Positions 27,458 through 38,228 are shown, numbered from the stretch's first letter. The stretch: DNA of 53,511 nt from Thermus arciformis (GCF_900102145.1 NZ_FNBC01000015.1:1-53511), one strand, 5' to 3'. The notes: a model not told the origin generated them from the letters alone. Program-made: numbers and translations.

Positions 27458-28432
27458 ATGGCCCTCATGACCATGGTGCAGGCCCTGAACCGGGCCCTGG
27501 ACGAGGAGATGGCCAAGGACCCCCGGGTGGTGGTCCTGGGGGAGGACGTGGGGAAAAGGGGCGGGGTCTTCCTCGTGACCGAGGGGCTTCTCCAGAAGTA
27601 CGGCCCCGACCGGGTCCTGGACACCCCCCTCTCCGAGGCGGCCATCGTGGGGGCCGCTTTGGGCATGGCCGCCCACGGCCTGAGGCCCGTGGCCGAGATC
27701 CAGTTCGCCGACTACATCTTCCCGGGCTTTGACCAGCTCGTAAGCCAAGTGGCCAAGCTCCGCTACCGCTCGGGGGGCCAGTTCACCGCGCCCTTGGTGG
27801 TGCGGATGCCCTCCGGGGGCGGGGTGAGGGGCGGGCACCACCACTCCCAAAGCCCCGAGGCCCACTTCGTCCACACCGCCGGGCTCAAGGTGGTGGCCGT
27901 CTCCACCCCCTACGACGCCAAGGGCCTCCTCAAGGCCGCCATCCGCGACGAGGACCCCGTGGTCTTCCTGGAGCCCAAGAGGCTCTACCGCTCGGTGAAG
28001 GAGGAGGTGCCCGAGGAGGACTACACCCTCCCCATCGGCAAAGCCGCCCTAAGGCGGGAGGGGAAGGACCTCACCCTCATCGGCTACGGCACCGTGATGC
28101 CCGAGGTCTTGCAGGCGGCGGAAGAGCTGGAGAAGGCGGGGGTTTCCGCCGAGGTGTTGGACCTCCGCACCCTCATGCCCTGGGACTACGAGGCGGTGAT
28201 GAACTCCGTGGCCAAGACGGGGAGGGTCATCCTGGTCTCCGACGCCCCCAGGCACGCGAGCTTCGTGAGCGAGGTGGCGGCCACCATCGCCGAGGACCTC
28301 CTGGACATGCTCCTCGCCCCTCCCATCCGGGTCACGGGGTTTGACACCCCCTACCCCTACGCCCAGGACAAGCTCTACCTGCCCACCGTCACCCGCATCC
28401 TGAACGCCGCCAAGCGGGCGCTAGACTACTGA
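27458..28432 (+). CDS. bkdAB: Branched-chain 2-oxoacid dehydrogenase E1 beta subunit
   Basis: A 324-residue partner of E1 alpha. Visible are [20 protein letters not shown] (contacts the ThDP pyrimidine), [40 protein letters not shown] and the C-terminal transketolase-like domain ([33 protein letters not shown]). I prefer ATG 27458 over GTG 27452 because [11 protein letters not shown] is the start I recall for the Thermus protein and GGGGGTGGG lies at proper distance. A hicB-hicA pair begins ten bases after its stop, separating it from E2. Confidence 0.96.
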   Translation: MALMTMVQALNRALDEEMAKDPRVVVLGEDVGKRGGVFLVTEGLLQKYGPDRVLDTPLSEAAIVGAALGMAAHGLRPVAEIQFADYIFPGFDQLVSQVAKLRYRSGGQFTAPLVVRMPSGGGVRGGHHHSQSPEAHFVHTAGLKVVAVSTPYDAKGLLKAAIRDEDPVVFLEPKRLYRSVKEEVPEEDYTLPIGKAALRREGKDLTLIGYGTVMPEVLQAAEELEKAGVSAEVLDLRTLMPWDYEAVMNSVAKTGRVILVSDAPRHASFVSEVAATIAEDLLDMLLAPPIRVTGFDTPYPYAQDKLYLPTVTRILNAAKRALDY

Positions 28433-28442
28433 AGGAGGGAGC

Positions 28443-28640
28443 ATGCGTTTGAAAGTGGTCCTGGAAAAAAGCGAGGAAGGAGGGTACACCGTCTACGTAC
28501 CGGCCCTTCCCGGTTGTATTAGCGAGGGGGACACCCTCGAGGAGGCCTTGGCCAACATCCGCGAGGCCATAGCCCTCTATCTGGAGCCGTTAGAGGAAAA
28601 ACTCCCGGAGAACGCCGAGCTGGCCGAGGTAGAGGTTTGA
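28443..28640 (+). CDS. hicB: HicB-like antitoxin
   Basis: A 65-residue protein with the HicB partial RNase-H-like fold: MRLKVVLEKSEEGGYTVYVP, then ALPGCISEGDTLEEALANI and REAIALYLEPLEE. It has no C-terminal ribbon-helix-helix or HTH extension, so it probably neutralises HicA but may not bind DNA. AAGGAGGG precedes ATG 28443. Codon choice is visibly less GC-biased than the bkd genes on either side, which suggests acquisition. Its stop overlaps the hicA start by four bases. Gene order is antitoxin-toxin, and there is no room for a separate promoter of usual size upstream (ten bases). Confidence 0.85.
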   Translation: MRLKVVLEKSEEGGYTVYVPALPGCISEGDTLEEALANIREAIALYLEPLEEKLPENAELAEVEV

Positions 28641-28861
28641 AGATCCCCTCCTTGTCCTACAAGCGGGTGGTCAGGGCGCTGGAAAAGGCGGGCTTTCAGG
28701 TGGTACGTCAACGGGGAAGCCACATCCGGATGGAAAAAGAGGTGGAGGGAAAGCGGATCATCGTCATCGTACCCGCACACATCCCCATCAAACGCTCCAC
28801 TTTAGCCCACATCCTTAAGGATGCCCAGCTTCCCCTTGAAGATTTTCTAGATCTGATCTAG
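28637..28861 (+). CDS. hicA: HicA-like mRNA interferase toxin
   Basis: A 74-residue double-stranded-RNA-binding-fold toxin. The core is VVRALEKAGFQVVRQRGSHI with catalytic His29, then RIIVIVPAHIPIKRSTLAHI. The start is TTG 28637 in the overlap TTGA with the hicB stop; no ATG or GTG lies before the conserved helix, so translation should depend on coupling to hicB. E2 starts seven bases after its stop. The gene is AT-richer than its surroundings. All active-site features remain, so it should be functional rather than decayed. Confidence 0.85.
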   Translation: MKIPSLSYKRVVRALEKAGFQVVRQRGSHIRMEKEVEGKRIIVIVPAHIPIKRSTLAHILKDAQLPLEDFLDLI

Positions 28862-28868
28862 GAGAACT

Positions 28869-30218
28869 ATGCCCAAGGAAATCCTCATGCCCGAACTCGC
28901 CGAAAGCGTGGTGGAAGGCGAGATCCTGAAGTGGCTGGTGGAGGAAGGGGACTACCTGAAGAAGGACCAGCCCTTCGTGGAGGTGATGACCGACAAGGTC
29001 ACGGTGGAGCTCCCCTCCCCTTACGAGGGGGTGCTCCTGAAGAAGCTGGCCAAGGAGGGGGAGGTGGTCAAGGTCCACGCCCCCATCGCCCTCATCGCCG
29101 AGCCCGGCGAGGCGGCGGAGGCCCCCCCGGTGCAGGCGGTGGAGGAGCGCTCCATCGTGGAGCCGGGCCTGCCCGCGAAGGAGGAAAAGGAGGACCTCTC
29201 CCTCTTCAAGCCGGACCCCACCCAGGTGGCGGTGAAAAACCCCTTCCTCTCCGAAAAGCCCCAGGAGGGAGCGAGGCCGGGACGGGTCCTCGCCGTCCCC
29301 GCCGCCAGGAAGCTCGCCCGGGAGCTCGGGATCCCCATTGAGGAGGTGCCGGGCTCGGGGCCTCTGGGCAGGGTCCGGGTGGAGGACGTGCGGGCCTACG
29401 CCGAGCGGAGGAAGGCCCCGTCCCCGGCGCAGGCGCCTTCTCCAGAGGCGCCCCAGGCGCCCCCTTCCGGCTTCCCGCCCCCGCCCAAGTACGCCCCGCC
29501 CAAGGGGTACGAGCACCTGGAGGAGCGGGTGCCGCTAAGGGGGATCCGCCGCACCATCGCCCAGGGGCTCTGGCAGAGCCACCTCTACACGGTGCGCACC
29601 CTCAACGTGGACGAGGCCGACCTCACGGAGCTCGTGGCCCTTCGCGAGCGCCTCAAGCCCCAGGCCGAGGCCCAAGGGGTCAAGCTCACCTACCTGCCCT
29701 TCATCGTCAAGGCGGTGGTGCGGGCCCTGAAGAAGTTCCCCATGCTGAACACCAGCCTGGACGAGGAACGGCAGGAGATCGTCTACAAGCGCTACTACCA
29801 CATCGGCCTCGCCGTGGCCACCGAGCGGGGCCTCATCGTCCCCGTGGTGCGGGACGCGGACCGGAAGAGCGTCTTGGAGCTCGCCCGGGAGATCGCCGAG
29901 CTCTCCCAGAAGGCGCGGGAGGGGCGCCTTTCCCCGGAGGAGGTCACGGGGTCCAGCTTCACCATCACCAACATCGGTTCCGTGGGAGCCACCTTGAGCT
30001 TCCCCATCATCCACCTGCCGGACGCGGCCATCCTCGGCGTGCACTCCATAAGGAAGCGCCCCTGGGTCATGCCGGACGGCTCCATAAGGCCGCGGGACAT
30101 CATGTTCCTCTCCCTCTCCTTTGACCACCGCCTGGTGGACGGGGCCGAGGCGGCCATGTTCACCCGGGAGGTCATCAGGCTCTTGGAAAACCCCGACCTC
30201 CTCCTTCTGGAAATGTAG
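28869..30218 (+). CDS. bkdB: Branched-chain 2-oxoacid dehydrogenase E2 (dihydrolipoamide acyltransferase)
   Basis: A 449-residue E2 core. Lipoyl domain about 1-78 with Lys43 ([12 protein letters not shown]). A long charged/Pro linker with [14 protein letters not shown] leads to the E1/E3-binding domain ([20 protein letters not shown], about 144-180). A Pro-rich linker follows, then the catalytic domain with His420 in [15 protein letters not shown] 28869 follows GGAGAACT, only a moderate SD. It acts with the E1 pair upstream and E3 downstream. The toxin-antitoxin pair directly before it does not interrupt the operon strand. Confidence 0.95.
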   Translation: MPKEILMPELAESVVEGEILKWLVEEGDYLKKDQPFVEVMTDKVTVELPSPYEGVLLKKLAKEGEVVKVHAPIALIAEPGEAAEAPPVQAVEERSIVEPGLPAKEEKEDLSLFKPDPTQVAVKNPFLSEKPQEGARPGRVLAVPAARKLARELGIPIEEVPGSGPLGRVRVEDVRAYAERRKAPSPAQAPSPEAPQAPPSGFPPPPKYAPPKGYEHLEERVPLRGIRRTIAQGLWQSHLYTVRTLNVDEADLTELVALRERLKPQAEAQGVKLTYLPFIVKAVVRALKKFPMLNTSLDEERQEIVYKRYYHIGLAVATERGLIVPVVRDADRKSVLELAREIAELSQKAREGRLSPEEVTGSSFTITNIGSVGATLSFPIIHLPDAAILGVHSIRKRPWVMPDGSIRPRDIMFLSLSFDHRLVDGAEAAMFTREVIRLLENPDLLLLEM

Positions 30219-30228
30219 GATGACGCCC

Positions 30229-31614
30229 ATGAAGACCTACGACCTCATCGTGATCGGCACGGGCCCGGGCGGCTACCACGCCGCCATCCGGGCCGCCCAG
30301 CTTGGCCTCAAGGTGCTGGCGGTGGAGGCCGCCGAGGTGGGAGGTGTCTGCCTCAACGTGGGCTGCATCCCCACCAAGGCCCTCCTCCACGCCGCCGAGA
30401 CCCTCCACCACCTGAAGGTGGCCGAGGGGTTTGGCCTGAAGGCCAAGCCGGAACTCGACCTAAAGAGGCTCGGCGGCTGGCGGGACCAGGTGGTGAACAA
30501 GCTCACCGGGGGCGTGGGCACCCTCCTCAAGGGGAACGGGGTGGAGCTCCTCCGGGGCTCCGCCCGCTTGGTGGGCCCCAAGGAGGTGGAGGTGGGGGGC
30601 GAGCGTTACGGGGCGAAAAGCCTGATCCTCGCCACGGGGAGCGAGCCCCTGGAGCTTAAGGGCTTCCCCTTCGGGGAGGACATTTGGGACTCCACCCGGG
30701 CCCTAAGGGTGGAGGAAGGAATCCCCAAGAGGCTTCTCGTCATCGGCGGGGGAGCGGTGGGGCTGGAGTTCGGCCAGATCTACCGCCGCCTGGGGGCGGA
30801 GGTGACCCTCATTGAGTACATGCCGGAGATCCTCCCCCAAGGCGACCCCGAGACCGCCGCCCTCCTAAGGCGCGCCCTGGAAAAGGAGGGGATAAGGGTC
30901 CGCACCAGGACCAAGGCCGTGGGCTACGAGAAGAAGGGGGACGGGCTCCACGTGCGCCTCGAGGCCGCCAAGGGGGGCGGGGGCGAGGAGGTGGTGGTGG
31001 ACAAGATCCTGGTGGCCGTGGGCCGGAAGCCCCGCACGGAGGGCCTGGGCCTGGAAAGGGCCGGGGTGGAGGTGGACGCGCGGGGCTTCATCCGGGTAAA
31101 CGCCCGGATGGAGACCTCCGTCCCCGGGGTCTACGCCATCGGCGACGCGGCCCGCCCTCCGCTCCTCGCCCACAAGGCCATGCGGGAGGGGCTCATCGCC
31201 GCCGAGAACGCCGCCGGCAAGGACAGCGCCTTTGACTACCAGGTCCCGAGCGTGGTCTACACCTCCCCCGAGTGGGCCGGGGTGGGCCTCACCGAGGAGG
31301 AGGCGAGGCGGGCGGGCTACAAGGTGAAGGTGGGGAAGTTCCCCCTCGCCGCATCGGGGCGGGCCCTCACCCTGGGCGGGGCCGAGGGGATGGTCAAGGT
31401 GGTGGGGGACGAGGAGACGGACCTCCTCCTCGGGGTCTTCATCGTGGGGCCCCAGGCGGGGGAGCTCATCGCCGAGGCCGCCTTGGCCCTGGAGATGGGG
31501 GCCACCCTCACCGACCTCGCCCTCACCGTCCACCCCCACCCCACCCTCTCGGAAAGCCTCATGGAGGCGGCGGAGGCCTTCCACAAGCGGGCCATCCACA
31601 TCCTGAACCGCTAG
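30229..31614 (+). CDS. lpd: Dihydrolipoyl dehydrogenase (E3) of the branched-chain complex
   Basis: A 461-residue flavoprotein. FAD motif GTGPGG at 10-15, redox Cys41/Cys46 in [20 protein letters not shown] motif [13 protein letters not shown]-binding GVYAIGDAA and C-terminal HPHPTLSES with the catalytic His. ATG 30229 ([10 protein letters not shown]) is preferred; an in-frame ATG at 30220 would add three residues. It is substantially different from the E3 at 4485-5852, so the organism keeps one E3 per complex rather than a shared one. The last four bases overlap azlD on the opposite strand. Confidence 0.95.
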   Translation: MKTYDLIVIGTGPGGYHAAIRAAQLGLKVLAVEAAEVGGVCLNVGCIPTKALLHAAETLHHLKVAEGFGLKAKPELDLKRLGGWRDQVVNKLTGGVGTLLKGNGVELLRGSARLVGPKEVEVGGERYGAKSLILATGSEPLELKGFPFGEDIWDSTRALRVEEGIPKRLLVIGGGAVGLEFGQIYRRLGAEVTLIEYMPEILPQGDPETAALLRRALEKEGIRVRTRTKAVGYEKKGDGLHVRLEAAKGGGGEEVVVDKILVAVGRKPRTEGLGLERAGVEVDARGFIRVNARMETSVPGVYAIGDAARPPLLAHKAMREGLIAAENAAGKDSAFDYQVPSVVYTSPEWAGVGLTEEEARRAGYKVKVGKFPLAASGRALTLGGAEGMVKVVGDEETDLLLGVFIVGPQAGELIAEAALALEMGATLTDLALTVHPHPTLSESLMEAAEAFHKRAIHILNR

Positions 31615-31883
31615 AGAAGGCCCAAAAGCCCGTAAAGCCCCGCCCCCAGGAAGACGGCGAGGCCGAGGTTTCCCGTAAGGCGCGCCCCCATGTAGGTGCC
31701 AAGAAGGGCTAAAAGGGCGCGGAGCCACTCGGAGGAAGGGGGCGGGCCGAAGGCGGAAACCAGGAAAAGGGCCACCACCAAGGCGGGCCCCGCCTGGCCC
31801 GCCTTTAGGCCTTTTTCCGCCCGCCAGGGCAGGAACCGGAGGAGAAAGGTGCCCAGGGCCAGAAGGAGAAGGGCCAAGGTCAT
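31611..31883 (-). CDS. azlD: AzlD-like branched-chain amino acid exporter subunit
   Basis: A 90-residue, highly hydrophobic protein with three or four TM helices: [49 protein letters not shown] and [18 protein letters not shown]. Size, hydrophobic pattern and partnership with the preceding azlC identify it as the small subunit of the AzlCD/YgaZH export system for branched-chain amino acids. Its start overlaps the azlC stop by four bases. It converges on the E3 gene of the branched-chain dehydrogenase with a four-base overlap. Confidence 0.85.
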   Translation of the reverse strand: MTLALLLLALGTFLLRFLPWRAEKGLKAGQAGPALVVALFLVSAFGPPPSSEWLRALLALLGTYMGARLTGNLGLAVFLGAGLYGLLGLL

Positions 31884-32530
31884 GGACGCCTCCTTTCGCC
31901 CAATCCCTTTCCAAGAAGCCCGATGACCCCCGCCAGGAAGAGGCCCCAGGCCGTCTGGCCCAGGAGGTGGAAGCCCAGGGCCACCCCGCCCGCCAGCAAG
32001 GCCACGGGGTTCTTCAGGTGGGGCAGGGCCAGGAGGAAGAAAAGGGCGGGAAGGGCGAAGGAAAGGGCCTCCCCCAAACCCGGAAAGGCCAGTAGCCCCT
32101 GGGCCCCCAAGGCCCCGAGGGCGGTGCCCAGGTTCCAGGAGAGGTAGGCGCCGAGGCCCAAGCCCAGGAAGTAGCCCCGCCTTTCCCCCGGGGGAAGGGT
32201 GGGAAGGGCCCTCAAGGCCACGGCGAAGACCTCGTCGGTGAGGAAGAAGGCCTCCACGGGACCTCCCTTCAGGTAGGGCCTCAGGGCGGGGCCGTAGAAG
32301 GCGTGGCGCAGGTTGAGGAGAAGGCCCAAAAGGGCCGCCAACAAGGGCGGGACCCCCTGGGCCAAAAGCCCCACCAGGGCGAACTGGCTGGTCCCGGCGA
32401 AGACCAGGAGGGAGGTGAGCTGGACCCAAAGGGGGCTGAGCCCCGCCTGCGCCCCCAAGGCGCCGAAGGCCACGGCCACGGGGAAATACCCCAAGGCGAT
32501 GGGCCAAGCTGCCCGTAGTCCCCGCTTCAT
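31880..32530 (-). CDS. azlC: AzlC family branched-chain amino acid permease/exporter
   Basis: A 216-residue membrane protein with about five TM helices. Family features are the N-terminus LRAAWPIALGYFPVAVAFGA, QLTSLLVFAGTSQFALVGL, the segment LLNLRHAFYGPALRPYL and FFLTDEVFAVAL. ATG 32530 has GAGGAGGC upstream and overlaps the stop of the regulator/methyltransferase gene as ATGA, so all three are one transcript. It probably exports surplus Leu/Ile/Val, in line with the neighbouring catabolic operon. Confidence 0.9.
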   Translation of the reverse strand: MKRGLRAAWPIALGYFPVAVAFGALGAQAGLSPLWVQLTSLLVFAGTSQFALVGLLAQGVPPLLAALLGLLLNLRHAFYGPALRPYLKGGPVEAFFLTDEVFAVALRALPTLPPGERRGYFLGLGLGAYLSWNLGTALGALGAQGLLAFPGLGEALSFALPALFFLLALPHLKNPVALLAGGVALGFHLLGQTAWGLFLAGVIGLLGKGLGERRRP

Positions 32531-34242
32531 TTGGGCCTCCTCAGGAGGAAGAGGTGGGTGCCCCCGTCCCAAGAACCGCTGCCATGGGTGGCAAACAAAC
32601 GGTGGTGGTGCTCCAGCTCAAAGCCCACGGCAAAGGCCAGCTCCAAAAAACGGCGGGGATAGGTCTTGGTCTCCACCTCGTAGTCCAGCCCGGCCAGAAG
32701 GGCCTGGAGCTCCAGCCGCGCAAAGGCAGCGAAGGGATCGGAACGCGTTTCTAGGTCTCGCTCAGCCTCCTCGGCCAAGGCCCTAAGGCCTCGGGACTCT
32801 CCTTGCAGGGCTAGCAGGCGTAAAGCCCAAAGGGCCTCCGTTTCCTCCAAGGGAAAGGGGAGCAGGTAGGCCGTGTGGTGAAGCACCAGGTTCCGGGCCC
32901 GCTCCTCTCGGGTGGTGAAGGGACTCAAAAACTCGTCCGCCACCGCCAAAAGGCCCCCAGGGCGCAAGAGCCGGTAAGCCTTCTCTAAGAAGCGCCACGT
33001 GGACATGTGGTGGCTGGCCCCCACGCAGACGATCAGGGGAAAGGTTTCCTCCGAATCCAAAAGGGTGAAATCCTCAGGCAACACCTCCACGCCTGGGACC
33101 AACTGGGCCAAGGCTTGCCTCGAGGCCGGACTGGGTCCCACCGCCACAGGCTCCAAATGGGGCAACAGCTCCAAGAGCAGGAGAAGGTGATGCCCGGGCC
33201 CCGTGCCCACGTCCAAAAACCTTCCCCTCTCCAGGCCCACGGCCTGCAGCCCATAGGCCAGAAAAAGGGGCTGCCTGGCGTAGCCGGGATGGAGGAGTTC
33301 CACCCGGGCGTAGAGGTCCACGGAGATGCGACTTTCCCAATCCTCTTCCTTCAACGAGCCCACAGGAGGCCGCGCGGTTTGGACGAGAAGGGGGGCCGGG
33401 TCGGCCACTTCCCCCTTAAGGAGCAACCCCTCCCAAGCCAGGGTCCGTAGGAGGAGGCTGGGGCTTTGCCCATGGGACCTCAGATCTTCTGTAGGGGCAT
33501 GGAGGAGGGCCAAGGCCTCGCCCAAAAGCCCCTGGGCCTCGAGGCGGGGTAAGGGGGCCAAAGGGAGGCTAAAGAGGTAGGTGCGGTTTGCGCCCCAACG
33601 AACAAAAACCCCTTCCTGGAACCCCGGCGCAAGCCAGCGGCCTTCCAAGGCCAGCCCCCCCACCCCTAGGCTCACCTCCCACAGGGCCAAGGAGGCTTTC
33701 TCCGGGCTACCAGCCTCCCCTTGCGGCCGGGGAGGCAGTGGGTAGTGCAGGAAAACCAGGAGGCTCGCCCCCTCCTCGCTTGCGTACACATGGGGTTCAT
33801 CCCCAGCGAACTCCACCTCTTCCCCCGGCCCCACCTCCCTGCCCGGAGGCGGTCCCACCCTGGCCTTCCCCCTTAGGCCGATGACCCGCTCACGAAGCCC
33901 CCGCTCGTGCGCCTCCGCCCAACGCACAGAACGGGGGGCGAGGTCCATACGGTACACCTCCAGCGGCTCACCCGACCGCCCTCGGGTTTGTTCAATCAGT
34001 TGAACCGTAACGCCCTCATCGCCTATAGGGCGGGCTTGGACCAACTCACCAAAGGGCACCCCCAGGGCCTGGGCCAAGGCCCAAAGGGTGGCCAAGGTGG
34101 GGTTGGCGCGTCCCGCTTCCAAGGCGTGAAGAAGCGATTTCGCCACCCCAGCTTTGGCCGCCAAGCCAGACAGGGTCAGCCCCTTGGCCTGACGCAACCG
34201 GCGGAGGTTTTGCCCCACTTCGTAGAACAGATCGTTCTTCAT
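32527..34242 (-). CDS. XRE-type HTH / cupin-like / SAM-methyltransferase fusion, probable azlCD regulator
   Basis: A 571-residue multidomain protein. Residues about 8-65 are an XRE HTH (LRQAKGLTLSGLAAKAGVAKSL). Residues about 75-175 resemble the sugar- or effector-binding cupin of XRE-cupin regulators (YRMDLAPRSVRWAEAHERGL, PGEEVEFAGDEPHVYASEEG). A middle region of about 150 residues is unrecognised. From about 335 to the end is a class I methyltransferase (GRFLDVGTGPGHHLLLLLEL; VCVGASHHM; YRLLRPGGLLAVADEFLSPF). Start 34242 fits MKNDLFYEVGQNLRRLRQ and a leaderless promoter; a longer frame to 34278 would cover the promoter. Base use is AT-richer than neighbours. Coupling to azlC suggests control by a branched-chain or methylatable metabolite. 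Confidence 0.82.
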   Translation of the reverse strand: MKNDLFYEVGQNLRRLRQAKGLTLSGLAAKAGVAKSLLHALEAGRANPTLATLWALAQALGVPFGELVQARPIGDEGVTVQLIEQTRGRSGEPLEVYRMDLAPRSVRWAEAHERGLRERVIGLRGKARVGPPPGREVGPGEEVEFAGDEPHVYASEEGASLLVFLHYPLPPRPQGEAGSPEKASLALWEVSLGVGGLALEGRWLAPGFQEGVFVRWGANRTYLFSLPLAPLPRLEAQGLLGEALALLHAPTEDLRSHGQSPSLLLRTLAWEGLLLKGEVADPAPLLVQTARPPVGSLKEEDWESRISVDLYARVELLHPGYARQPLFLAYGLQAVGLERGRFLDVGTGPGHHLLLLLELLPHLEPVAVGPSPASRQALAQLVPGVEVLPEDFTLLDSEETFPLIVCVGASHHMSTWRFLEKAYRLLRPGGLLAVADEFLSPFTTREERARNLVLHHTAYLLPFPLEETEALWALRLLALQGESRGLRALAEEAERDLETRSDPFAAFARLELQALLAGLDYEVETKTYPRRFLELAFAVGFELEHHHRLFATHGSGSWDGGTHLFLLRRPK

Positions 34243-34249
34243 ACAGAAC

Positions 34250-34278
34250 ACTTTAGGGGGACGTCCCCCAAAGGTCAA
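34250..34278 (-). promoter_or_regulatory. Leaderless promoter with a 14-bp palindromic operator in its spacer
   Basis: On minus: TTGACC (34273-34278), a 17-base spacer and TAAAGT (34250-34255), ending seven bases before the ATG. The spacer contains the perfect palindrome GGGGGACGTCCCCC (34256-34269), abutting the -10. An XRE protein encoded directly downstream makes autorepression the simplest reading. Confidence 0.8.
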
Positions 34279-34298
34279 CCCTTTCCCTTCCCCCTGGG

Positions 34299-34321
34299 AA
34301 AAGGGGCCCCTAAGGGGCCCC
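34299..34321 (-). terminator. Rho-independent terminator downstream of the mmsB operon
   Basis: On minus, GGGGCCCC-TTA-GGGGCCCC (34303-34321) is followed by TTTT (34299-34302). It sits about 165 bases after the 3-hydroxyisobutyrate dehydrogenase stop and just before the next promoter, so it insulates the two transcription units. The 165 bases between (34322-34487) hold only small hairpins (for example GGGGTCTTTTCCCC at 34391-34404, a possible earlier terminator) and no credible gene. Confidence 0.65.
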
Positions 34322-34487
34322 CAATCTGGTTTCCCGGCGAATCTAAGGCGGGGTATAGGGCCGACCCAGCGGTCCGGAGGAGAGAACTTGGGGTCTTTTC
34401 CCCGTCCAGCGATTTAACCTAAAGGGCGGAAGCTCCGGATGGAGATTTCCGGTGGCGGCGGGATAAACGAAACGGGGAAAAAGGGCC

Positions 34488-35357
34488 TCAGCGGATCTCC
34501 GCCCCGCCCCAGCGCTCCAAAAGCCTCAGGGCCTCCACGTGGTCCGCATCCGGGCCCAACTCCCGCTTGGCCATCTCGTAGACCTCCCGGGCGAGGCGGA
34601 GGAGGGGGCTTGGGGCCTTCTCCCCGTCCAGAACCCCCATGGCGATCCCCAGGTCCTTCACCAATAGCCCCAGGGCGAAGGTCTTGGGGAAGGCCCGGGT
34701 GAGGACCCTTTGGGGAATGAGGTTCTCCGTGGCGTTGGAGCGGCCCGAGGAGGCGTTGATGACCTCGAGGGCCTTCTCCGCGGAAACCCCCTGCTTCACC
34801 AGGGCCAAAAGCCCCTCCCCCGCCGCCCAGAGGTTCACGGCGAGGAGGGCGTTGTTGATGGCCTTCACCGCGTGCCCCGCCCCCACGGGGCCCACGTGGA
34901 CCACCTTCTTGGCGTAGGCCAGGTAGGGCCTGACCCGCTCCACCGCCTCCTCCGGCCCCCCCAGCATCACCGTGAGGGTCCCCGCCTCGGCCCCCGAGGT
35001 GCCCCCGGAGACGGGGGCGTCCAGGTAGGTGACCCCCTTTTCCGCTAGCCTCTCCGCCAGCCTGCGGCTCGCCTCCGGCTCCCCGCTCGTGGCGTCCACC
35101 CAGTAGGTGCCCTCCCTGAGGTGGGGCAGGAGGGCCTCGGCCACCTCGGCCACCTCCTTGGTGGTGGGCAGGCAGGTGAAGACCACCCGGGCCTCGGCCA
35201 CCCTCTCCAGGGGCACGGCCTCGGAGCCGAACTCCTCTTGGTGCCTAAGGGCCTTGGCGAAGGTGCGGTTCCAGACCAGGGTGGGGAAGCGCCGCGCCAG
35301 GTGCCCCGCCATGGGGTAGCCCATGGCCCCAAGACCGAGGAAGGCCACCTTTTCCAT
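34488..35357 (-). CDS. mmsB: 3-hydroxyisobutyrate dehydrogenase (beta-hydroxyacid dehydrogenase family)
   Basis: A 289-residue NAD(P)-dependent oxidoreductase; in valine breakdown it oxidises 3-hydroxyisobutyrate to methylmalonate semialdehyde. The Rossmann motif is [17 protein letters not shown], the substrate loop [20 protein letters not shown], and the catalytic lysine lies in [20 protein letters not shown]. The sequence is close to a Thermus enzyme of known structure as I remember it. It follows DUF3054 by nine bases and ends a minus-strand group with lipB and lipA. Substrate could also be another small beta-hydroxyacid, but the valine context fits. Confidence 0.92.
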   Translation of the reverse strand: MEKVAFLGLGAMGYPMAGHLARRFPTLVWNRTFAKALRHQEEFGSEAVPLERVAEARVVFTCLPTTKEVAEVAEALLPHLREGTYWVDATSGEPEASRRLAERLAEKGVTYLDAPVSGGTSGAEAGTLTVMLGGPEEAVERVRPYLAYAKKVVHVGPVGAGHAVKAINNALLAVNLWAAGEGLLALVKQGVSAEKALEVINASSGRSNATENLIPQRVLTRAFPKTFALGLLVKDLGIAMGVLDGEKAPSPLLRLAREVYEMAKRELGPDADHVEALRLLERWGGAEIR

Positions 35358-35366
35358 GGCTTCTTT

Positions 35367-35722
35367 TTACCAAAGGCGAAGCCCCTTGGCGAGACCCCTT
35401 AGGAGAAGGAGAAAAAGGAGGCTAAACCCCATGGCCACGCCCAAGAAGACGAAGAACCCCACCCCAAAGCCTTCCCCGAGGACCATCTGCCGAAGCCATA
35501 ACCCCGCGGGGAAGGCCAAAGCCCAGGTGAGGAGGAGGTTTTTCCAGGTGGGGCGGCGGTAGGTGCCGAGGAAGGGGGCAAGGAGAAGCCAGACGAAGAG
35601 GACGGGGAGGACGTTCCGGGCGAGGCCCCCCAAGGAGAGGGGAAGCCCGTGGGAAAGGAGGCCCACCCCGGCGAAGAGGAGGAGGGCGAGGAGGTCCAGG
35701 AGGAAAAGGGCCGTCTTTCGGC

Positions 35723-35726
<4 letters not shown>
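35367..35726 (-). CDS. DUF3054 membrane protein
   Basis: A 119-residue protein with four TM helices: [57 protein letters not shown] and [20 protein letters not shown]. The conserved N-terminal D-x-x-A-L-L-x-F-A-x-x-G pattern and TYRRPTWKN segment fit DUF3054, whose function is unknown. Its start overlaps the lipA stop by four bases. Confidence 0.8.
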
Positions 35727-37340
<1,614 letters not shown>

Positions 37341-37343
37341 CTA

Positions 37344-37349
37344 AGGATA
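37344..37349 (-). promoter_or_regulatory. -10 element of lipB (leaderless)
   Basis: TATCCT on minus, then six bases (TAGGGC), then GTG. No clear -35 is visible within 17-18 bases upstream. Confidence 0.55.
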
Positions 37350-37392
37350 CGCCGCCCAGGCCCCCGTGTCCAAAGGCCGGGGCACAAAGCCT

Positions 37393-38220
37393 CTAGGCGC
37401 CGAGGAAGCGGGCCACGAGCCGGTCCCGTAAGGAAGCAGGAAGGAGCCTGAGGAGGAGGGTTTCCCGGGCCCGGGCCGGGTGGGCCACCAGGTAGCGGGC
37501 CCTGGGGTTTGGGCTTTCCAGGGCCTTTAGGACGGCCTCCGCCACCCTCTCCGGGGGAAGGCCCCTCTTGGCGCTCCTTTCCGCCACGCGCCGCGCCACC
37601 TCCAGGTAGCGGCCGTACACCCCCTCGGTCCCGGGGGGCGGGGGTTCCAGGTAGCCCTCGGCCCGCCGCAAGGAGCGCTCCCAGATGGGGGTGGCCACGG
37701 AGCCGGGCTCTATGAGGACCACCCTGACCCCGAAGGGAAGGAGCTCCACCCTGAGGGCATCCGCCAGGGCCTCGAGGGCGAACTTGCTCGCGGCGTAGGG
37801 CCCCATGAGGGGAAGGGCCACCAGGCCGGAGACGGAGCCCATGAGGACCACCCGGCCCCGGGAGGCCCTGAGGAGGGGGAGAAAGGCCTTCACCGTGGCG
37901 AAGGCCCCGAGGACGTTCACCTCCAAGGCCTCCCGGAAGGCGGAAAGGGGAACGAGCTCCAGGGGCCCCGCCACGGCGATGCCGGCGTTCACCACCAGGC
38001 CAAAAAGGCCCTCCCCCTCCAGGCGCTCCCTGGCCCGGAGGAGGTCCTCCTCCCGGGTCACGTCCAGAAGGAGGGGCACCACCCCCTCCTGGGCCAAGCG
38101 CGCCGCGTCCTCCTCCCGGCGCACGCCCCCGTAGACCCGGTACCCCTTGGCCGTGAGGAACCGGGCCGTGGCCAGGCCGATGCCGCTCCCCGCCCCCGTG
38201 ACCAGGACCGCCCTCCCCAT
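37393..38220 (-). CDS. Short-chain dehydrogenase/reductase (SDR)
   Basis: A 275-residue classical SDR. The cofactor motif is VLVTGAGSGIGLATARFL, followed by LLLDVTRE, NAGIAVAGPLELV, the catalytic Ser of LMGSVSGLVALP and the YxxxK motif in GPYAASKFALEAL. The length and the C-terminal RYLVAHPARARETLLLRLLP resemble SDRs acting on steroid- or retinol-like or fatty substrates, but substrate is unknown. Start ATG 38220 is preferred over an upstream in-frame ATG, because TAAACT (38229-38234 on minus) lies eight bases before it, giving a near-leaderless start. Confidence 0.88.
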   Translation of the reverse strand: MGRAVLVTGAGSGIGLATARFLTAKGYRVYGGVRREEDAARLAQEGVVPLLLDVTREEDLLRARERLEGEGLFGLVVNAGIAVAGPLELVPLSAFREALEVNVLGAFATVKAFLPLLRASRGRVVLMGSVSGLVALPLMGPYAASKFALEALADALRVELLPFGVRVVLIEPGSVATPIWERSLRRAEGYLEPPPPGTEGVYGRYLEVARRVAERSAKRGLPPERVAEAVLKALESPNPRARYLVAHPARARETLLLRLLPASLRDRLVARFLGA

Positions 38221-38228
38221 TTGGACCC

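Noticed and set aside
28443-28861. hicBA as remnants of a larger mobile element inside bkd
   Set aside because: No transposase, inverted repeats or target duplications flank the pair; only ten and seven bases separate it from the bkd genes.
34303-34321. GGGGCCCC-TAA-GGGGCCCC as a transposon end or CRISPR-like repeat
   Set aside because: It occurs once, is flanked by TTTT on minus and sits after an operon, so a terminator is simpler. No spaced repeats were found anywhere in the window.
34439-34702. An 87-codon plus-strand frame in the gap before mmsB
   Set aside because: Most of it is antisense to mmsB, it lacks an SD or -10, and it is Pro/Arg low complexity.
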